NCBI GenBank assembly: GCA_002413345.1
Contig: DHWU01000039.1
Coordinates: forward strand, 6,956 to 23,537
DNA length: 16,582 bases
Direction: 5' to 3'
From: Propionibacteriaceae bacterium UBA5174
GTDB taxonomy: Bacteria; Actinomycetota; Actinomycetes; Propionibacteriales; Propionibacteriaceae
Part shown: one piece after another, positions 12,546 to 16,582 of the stretch
Position numbering within the stretch: the stretch's first letter is position 1
Layout of the letters: each line of letters opens with the position of its first letter
Made by a program: the position numbers and the translations under genes
The notes under the pieces: generated by a model
The model's input: only the letters and a program-made list of their open reading frames with translations
Told to the model about the DNA's origin: nothing
Database searches by the model: none

Positions 12546-13256
12546 ATGATCACGGTGGCGATGGCCGATGACAACCGCGGATTGCGCCGCGGGCTGCGGC
12601 TGCGCCTGGAACGTGCCAACGGCATCGCGGTCGTCGGCGAAACCGCAAGCCATGTTGGCATCGTCAAGCTGTGTCGAGCACGCAAGGTTCAGGTGGCGCT
12701 GCTCGACGCCCGGCTGCCTGGCGGTGACCTGTTGGCTACGGTGCGGGCATTGTCCGAACCGCCGATGGGACACACCGCCGTGCTGGTATTGGCCGACAAA
12801 TATCACGACGCGCACGCAATTTCCGCCTTCGACGCGGGTGCGTCCGGCTTCCTAGTGAAGGGGGCTGACACCATGGATCTGATCGGAACCGTGCAAACCG
12901 CAGCCCGCGGCCGAGCGATCGTCACTGCATCTGCCGCGACAGTCTTGGTGACTGAGTTGCTGCGGCGAAAGAAACTGCTCTGGGGCGAAGCTGCCAGCCA
13001 TGATGCGGCCGCACAGCTGTCGGCAGCCGAGCTTTCCGTGGTCAGCCAACTCAGCCGCGGGCGGAGCAGCAATGAAGCAATCGCCGCCAACCTTCACTTG
13101 AGCGTGAACACAGTGCGCACCCAACTACAGAGCTGTCTGCGCAAGACGGGGTTAGCTGACCGAACCCAATTGGCACTGTGGGGCGTCCAGCTTGGCTTGG
13201 ATCGCTTGGCCACCACGCCGAGGATCACCAAGATGCCCACCGGAATCGCCGAATAG
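12546..13256 (+). CDS. NarL/FixJ-family response regulator with LuxR-type DNA-binding domain
   Basis: 236 aa. Receiver domain (about 1-118) with the acidic pair Asp8-Asp9, phosphoacceptor Asp54 in ALLDARLPG and Lys105 in FLVKG. A linker leads to a LuxR/GerE helix-turn-helix (about 158-216: LSAAELSVVSQLSRG, NEAIAANLHLSVNTVRTQL). It should bind DNA as a phosphorylation-controlled dimer. The usual Ser/Thr after receiver beta-4 appears to be Ala (VLVLADK, about residue 83), so phosphorylation signalling may be altered (by-eye alignment). No histidine kinase is next to it, so it is an orphan here. The start at 12546 has AGGAG about 7 bases upstream; an ATG nine codons earlier overlaps no ribosome site. 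It diverges from pstC, sharing a structured 434-bp region, and converges on the GTPase gene with a 7-base gap. Target genes unknown; pst control is possible but PhoP-type regulators are of the OmpR class. Confidence 0.87.
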   Translation: MITVAMADDNRGLRRGLRLRLERANGIAVVGETASHVGIVKLCRARKVQVALLDARLPGGDLLATVRALSEPPMGHTAVLVLADKYHDAHAISAFDAGASGFLVKGADTMDLIGTVQTAARGRAIVTASAATVLVTELLRRKKLLWGEAASHDAAAQLSAAELSVVSQLSRGRSSNEAIAANLHLSVNTVRTQLQSCLRKTGLADRTQLALWGVQLGLDRLATTPRITKMPTGIAE

Positions 13257-13263
13257 CAGCCGA

Positions 13264-14400
13264 CTAGGAAGTGGCCGCTTCGCCGTGCCACCGCAGCTTT
13301 GGCAGTCGACTAGCCAGTTCCGCTTCGAATAACCGCCGCACTGCGTCAACGTCCAGTTTGCCGCCTCGCATCGGCAGCGAACCGTTGAACGATCTTTGGC
13401 AAACCACCAACCAGGCCTGCCCCATCGCCAAAGTGAGACCGGAGGCCACTGAGGCATTGATCACCCCGCCGACGATGCTGCCCGCACCGGGAATGAACTT
13501 CAGCAGGCTCGACGCGGCCGCCCGTCCGGCCGAGGTTGCCGCCGAGGTTGAGGCCACCGCCAACAGACCAGCTTTGTCCAGACCGATGCCGTAGAGGTGC
13601 GCAATTCGGGCCATCATCGACAGCTGGATCGGCACCAGCACTGCTGCCGCGGAGAACGGGATCGGCACCGCTGCGGCCGCCGCTGCGGCGGTCACCGCTG
13701 CAGCGATCGCTTTGTTCGACTGGGACGCTTTGAGCTCAGCATCAATCTCTTGCGCCGCGGCGAGCGCTGCTTGAACTCCAGTTGGTGCAAGGCGAAAGGT
13801 GCCGCGCAGCACCTCGATCAAGCCGTAAGCCGGCTGACCGGTGAACTGGTCCCTCATCGCGTAGGTCAAGAATGGACGGCCGCCGTAGATCGGCAAGCTG
13901 CGGGCTTCGATTTGGTGGGCCAGCTCAACCGCATCCGGGTGAAATTGGCCGTCGCGCATCGGCACTTGAGTGAGCACCATCACCACTGGCAGGCCCAGCG
14001 AATCCAAGGTGCGCACGAAACGTTCCTCGAAGTCTTCAAAGCGGCGGTCCATACCTCGCACGCAGTACCAGGCCACGTGAATCTGCTCACTGAGTGGCTT
14101 GTTGCGCCGATCTTTGACGGCCTTGGCCAGTTCTTTGATCAGTTCATCGTCATCGCGGCCGATCTCTACGCCACGAGTGTCGATGATGCCGAGCCTGCCG
14201 CGATCATCGAAGTAGAGATGGGAGCCCATGGTCACCGGAGCTCCGATTCCGGTAGCCGCAACCCGCTCGCCGAAGATGGCGTTCACCAAGGTCGACTTAC
14301 CCACCCCAGTCTTGCCGAAGACCGCGATATTGACCCGGCCCAGTTCCTGAGCCTGTTTGTCGAACTCCGCAGAGAACGATTCGGCGAACCATTGCGTCAC
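13264..14400 (-). CDS. GTPase with C-terminal DUF697/YcjF-like membrane-associating region
   Basis: 378 aa. N-terminal TRAFAC-type G domain: P-loop GKTGVGKST (29-37), G2 candidate Thr57 in APVTMGS, G3 DTRG (74-77). The G4 position reads TQVP (144-147) instead of the usual (N/T)KxD, so guanine specificity may be relaxed. An Ala-rich hydrophobic region (about 228-262) and a YGIGLDKAGLL...FIPGAGSIVGG region (270-312) resemble DUF697/YcjF-family proteins, which associate with membranes. The exact role is unknown; related proteins are linked to stress or envelope functions in other bacteria. The start is GTG at 14400 with a weak AGG about 10 bases upstream. It lies 165 bp downstream of the CoA-ligase gene; that gap (14401-14565) has short GGACC-type repeats but no clear terminator or promoter. 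Its 3' end faces the response regulator. Confidence 0.8.
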   Translation of the reverse strand: MTQWFAESFSAEFDKQAQELGRVNIAVFGKTGVGKSTLVNAIFGERVAATGIGAPVTMGSHLYFDDRGRLGIIDTRGVEIGRDDDELIKELAKAVKDRRNKPLSEQIHVAWYCVRGMDRRFEDFEERFVRTLDSLGLPVVMVLTQVPMRDGQFHPDAVELAHQIEARSLPIYGGRPFLTYAMRDQFTGQPAYGLIEVLRGTFRLAPTGVQAALAAAQEIDAELKASQSNKAIAAAVTAAAAAAAVPIPFSAAAVLVPIQLSMMARIAHLYGIGLDKAGLLAVASTSAATSAGRAAASSLLKFIPGAGSIVGGVINASVASGLTLAMGQAWLVVCQRSFNGSLPMRGGKLDVDAVRRLFEAELASRLPKLRWHGEAATS

Positions 14401-14565
14401 GTCGGCCAGCCTATTGAAACCCCTGGATAAGAACAGCCCAACCGACCCCCGGACCTACCCGGACCCCGCCCTGGTGAATCTGCGAGAAAGACTCCTGGGT
14501 TGCGGCGCTTTCACGAATGACCTCTACCAACACCAGCCGCCAGCTGAGACCCGACCGCTACCTGT

Positions 14566-16167
14566 CTATGACCCGGACTTGGGCAACAGCTTCGGCAACT
14601 CGCGCCGCAGGATCTTTCCTGCTGCCGAGCGCGGCACCTTCTCCACGAAAGTGACCCCACCCAGGCGCTTGTAGAGAGCCACTTGACCAGCGACCCAATG
14701 GGTCAGCTCGTGGCCGCTCACTTCCGCACCTTCACGAAGTTGCACCAGCGCGTGCGGAATCTGCTCCCCGGCAGTCGTCGAGACCAACCCGAGCACTCCA
14801 GCGTCGGCGACAGCCGGGTGGCTGCACAGCAGAGCTTCCAACTCTGCCGGTGCCACCTGGAAGCCACGACGCTTGATGAGCTCCTTGATGCGATCGACGA
14901 TCCGCACCACGCCCTCGGTGTCGACGGTAACCAGGTCACCGGTATGCACCCAGCCCTCGGCGTCCAGGACGGCGTCCGCGTCGGGGGGCACCCCCAGGTA
15001 GCCAAGCATGGCGTTCGGCCCGGTGCACCACAGTTCGCCAGGCTCGCTGTAACCCTCGGCGGGCACTGCCACGTCCAGACCGGTTTCGGGGTCAACGACC
15101 CGGAAGCGCACATTGGGAACCGCCTGTCCGATGGTGCCCAGATCAATGTCTGGTCGATCCAACGGAATGACATGAGTGACCGGCGACAGCTCGGTCATGC
15201 CGTAGCCCTGGACGACCTTGGCGCCTAGGCGAGTCTGCACCGCTTGACCGACTGGGCCATCCAGTGGGGCGGCGCCGCAGACGATGAGTCGGACGCTGTT
15301 CCACGGCACTGCAGTGACCGCTGGGTGCTTGGCGAGAAAGGCTGCCACCGGCGGTACAACGAACAAGATGGTGGGGCGGTAGGTGGCGATGATCTCCAGG
15401 AATGCCTGCGGATTAAACCCGGCCATCGTGTACTGCGGGAACCGCCGAAACAGCCCGTAATTGAGGTTGGTCGTCATGCCGTAGATGTGGCTGTAAGGAA
15501 GAAAGGCCACGATGGAATTGCCATCGCCCAGCGGCTTGAGCACCTCATTGAATTGCAGCATGTTCGCCACCAAATTGCGATGGCTGAGCATAACCGCCTT
15601 CGGCATTCCCGACGTTCCCGAGGAGAACGGCAGACAAGCCACATGGGTTGCCGGATCAATGCTCACCGCTGGCAGGTTCGGCTCTGTCGCCATCAGATCC
15701 GACCAGGAGGTGTGCGTCGAGGCACCTTCCACGACGATGACGTTCTCAGCCGGGAGCCCAGCGGACGCGGCTGCCTCGGCCACTTTGGGCAGCAACAGCT
15801 GGTTAGTGATGACATAGCTCGACTTGGTCTCAACCACCTGCCGGGCAATCTCGCTGGCGATACCTGCCGGATTGACCGGCGAGGTGGCCGCGCCGGTCAG
15901 GGCGATCCCGTGAAAGGCCGACGCATATTCGGGACAGTTCGGCAGATCGATTGCCACCGCATCGCCAGGGCCGACCCCGTGCCCGGCCAGCCAGGTGGCA
16001 ACCGAATCAGTAGTGCGCTTCACCTCACCAAAGGTGAGCGTCACACCGGTCTCGGGATGCACAAACGCCGTCTGGGTGGCGTCGGCCTCAGAGAGTCCGG
16101 CAAAGATCAGGTCGTAGAGGCTCACATTGGGGATCTCGATGTCGGGCGCCGGGCCACGGTGCTCCAT
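14566..16167 (-). CDS. Acyl/aryl-CoA ligase, 4-coumarate-CoA ligase-like (AMP-binding family)
   Basis: 533 aa, full length for the ANL superfamily. Motifs: phosphate loop PFSSGTSGMPKAV (180-192), GYGMTELSP (321-329, A5), WVHTGD (406-411, Asp411 for ribose binding), KRRGFQVAPAELE (432-444, hinge/A8) and the C-terminal catalytic Lys518 in SAAGKILRREL. It activates a carboxylic acid as an acyl-AMP and then forms the CoA thioester in the cytoplasm. Overall wording (PFSSGTSGMPK, YGMTELSP) resembles plant and actinobacterial 4-coumarate-CoA ligases, but the acid cannot be named from sequence. The start at 16167 has GGAG about 5-6 bases upstream; an in-frame ATG at 16182 precedes that site, and the frame stays open further into the divergent gene without a plausible start. 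It is divergent from typA. Confidence 0.9.
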   Translation of the reverse strand: MEHRGPAPDIEIPNVSLYDLIFAGLSEADATQTAFVHPETGVTLTFGEVKRTTDSVATWLAGHGVGPGDAVAIDLPNCPEYASAFHGIALTGAATSPVNPAGIASEIARQVVETKSSYVITNQLLLPKVAEAAASAGLPAENVIVVEGASTHTSWSDLMATEPNLPAVSIDPATHVACLPFSSGTSGMPKAVMLSHRNLVANMLQFNEVLKPLGDGNSIVAFLPYSHIYGMTTNLNYGLFRRFPQYTMAGFNPQAFLEIIATYRPTILFVVPPVAAFLAKHPAVTAVPWNSVRLIVCGAAPLDGPVGQAVQTRLGAKVVQGYGMTELSPVTHVIPLDRPDIDLGTIGQAVPNVRFRVVDPETGLDVAVPAEGYSEPGELWCTGPNAMLGYLGVPPDADAVLDAEGWVHTGDLVTVDTEGVVRIVDRIKELIKRRGFQVAPAELEALLCSHPAVADAGVLGLVSTTAGEQIPHALVQLREGAEVSGHELTHWVAGQVALYKRLGGVTFVEKVPRSAAGKILRRELPKLLPKSGS

Positions 16168-16398
16168 GCTTGCTCCGATCATTGGTTGAGCGGCCCAAGC
16201 GTAGGGGTGGAACCGAGGAAAAGCACTGGTTACGGGAGCCAAAATTTGGCGGGTTTTGCCAGCCCTAACGGCCTTGCCAGATTGGCCACTTACGGGGCCC
16301 GACCTGCCCCGGTTAGCAGTCTGACCGACCCACAGTGCTGGGCAGGCGCGGGGAAACGGTAGACTTGCCGGGTTTCCCGATCCAGACCGGAGTTTCGC
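16168..16398. promoter_or_regulatory. Divergent intergenic region between the CoA ligase and typA
   Basis: It must hold promoters in both directions. On the plus strand TAGACT (16360-16365) is a candidate -10 element without a good -35. It sits between GGGAAAC (16351-16357) and GTTTCCC (16372-16378), a perfect 7-base inverted repeat around the likely typA promoter or start of transcript. For the ligase direction I found no clear promoter. No gene-like ORF is supported here. Confidence 0.3.
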
Positions 16399-16582
16399 AT
16401 GCCCACTCGCGCCGACCTGCGCAATGTCGCAATCATCGCTCACGTCGACCACGGCAAGACCACTTTGGTGGACGCCATGCTGTGGCAGTCCGGAGCCTTC
16501 CGGGCGAATCAGGACGTCAATGCTCGCGTCATGGATTCGATGGATTTGGAGCGGGAAAAGGGCATCACCATCCTGGCCAAGA
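16399..16582 (+). CDS. typA: Translational GTPase TypA/BipA, N-terminal part (runs off the window)
   Basis: The first 61 codons are present. The sequence MPTRADLRNVAIIAHVDHGK is characteristic of TypA/BipA, with P-loop AHVDHGKTTL (about 14-23) and switch I containing REKGITIL. BipA is a ribosome-binding GTPase of the EF-G/LepA group, involved in 50S assembly and stress adaptation. LepA and EF-G also carry AHVDHGKTTL-like loops, but the N-terminal RNVAIIAHVDHGKTTLVDAM wording and the D-x-N-D-L-like MDSMDLEREKGITI region favour TypA. The start at 16399 has CCGGAG about 8 bases upstream. Housekeeping gene; continues past the window. Confidence 0.93.
   Translation, partial: MPTRADLRNVAIIAHVDHGKTTLVDAMLWQSGAFRANQDVNARVMDSMDLEREKGITILAK

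Noticed and set aside
12390..12815. Minus-strand open frame (141 codons) antisense to the regulator and extending into the intergenic region
   Set aside because: Most of it mirrors the receiver domain. Its last 25 or so codons look mildly protein-like (LAHLLVEDRPTALALAVG) but no ribosome site or independent support exists.
13597..14430. Plus-strand open frame (277 codons) antisense to the GTPase
   Set aside because: The opposite strand has a clear P-loop GTPase; the antisense translation shows no domain, signal peptide or good start.
15244..16362. Long plus-strand open frame (372 codons) antisense to the CoA ligase
   Set aside because: It lies opposite a gene with all ANL motifs; its Arg/His/Gly-rich translation has no recognisable domain. 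Long antisense frames are expected in GC-rich coding DNA.
16168..16452. N-terminal extension of the CoA ligase into the typA region
   Set aside because: The extension would overlap the divergent typA start, lacks ANL homology, and a well-placed GGAG supports the start at 16167.
1..16582. tRNA, rRNA, CRISPR array, insertion sequence or phage genes
   Set aside because: No cloverleaf-like element, spaced repeat array, transposase or terminal inverted repeat was recognised anywhere in the window.

Overview
The window (16.6 kb, GC-rich at roughly 60% by eye) looks like chromosome of a high-GC Gram-positive actinobacterium. The best taxonomic clue is the left edge. It holds the start of a transcarboxylase 5S / oxaloacetate-decarboxylase-type carboxyltransferase that, from memory, reads very close to the methylmalonyl-CoA carboxyltransferase 5S subunit of Propionibacterium. 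This suggests Propionibacteriaceae or a relative; it is an inference from one partial gene.

The centre is a minus-strand operon of about 11.7 kb for high-affinity phosphate uptake, read from right to left: pstC, pstA, pstS, an 896-aa secreted membrane-anchored protein, a second PstS-like binding protein with Ig-like tails, a 218-aa Ig-like membrane-anchored protein, a sortase-fold protein that has lost its catalytic residues, pstB, and a membrane-anchored lytic transglycosylase. Most junctions overlap by 1-23 bases or are 7-24 bases apart, so the genes look co-transcribed and translationally coupled. The exception is a 145-bp gap (5395-5539) with three hairpins and a possible 45-codon ORF. 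The usual pstSCAB order is interrupted by about 6.1 kb of accessory extracytoplasmic genes between pstS and pstB. I propose that this is a surface-elaborated Pst system: transporter, several PBP-fold proteins, Ig-domain proteins, a catalytically dead sortase as possible scaffold, and a peptidoglycan-cutting enzyme. No PhoU, PhoR or PhoP is present.

The 434-bp region 12112-12545 lies between pstC and a divergent NarL/LuxR-type orphan response regulator (+). It holds a PHO-box-like direct repeat, a cluster of perfect palindromes near the pstC start, and two strong GC-rich inverted repeats, one followed by a T-rich tract. The response regulator converges, with a 7-base gap, on a minus-strand GTPase with a C-terminal DUF697/YcjF-like membrane-associating region. 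Upstream of that lies a minus-strand 4-coumarate-CoA-ligase-like acyl/aryl-CoA ligase. At the right edge, divergent from the ligase, is the start of translational GTPase TypA/BipA (+).

No tRNA, rRNA, CRISPR array, insertion sequence or phage gene was recognised. Functional names come from reading motifs; no database search was run.
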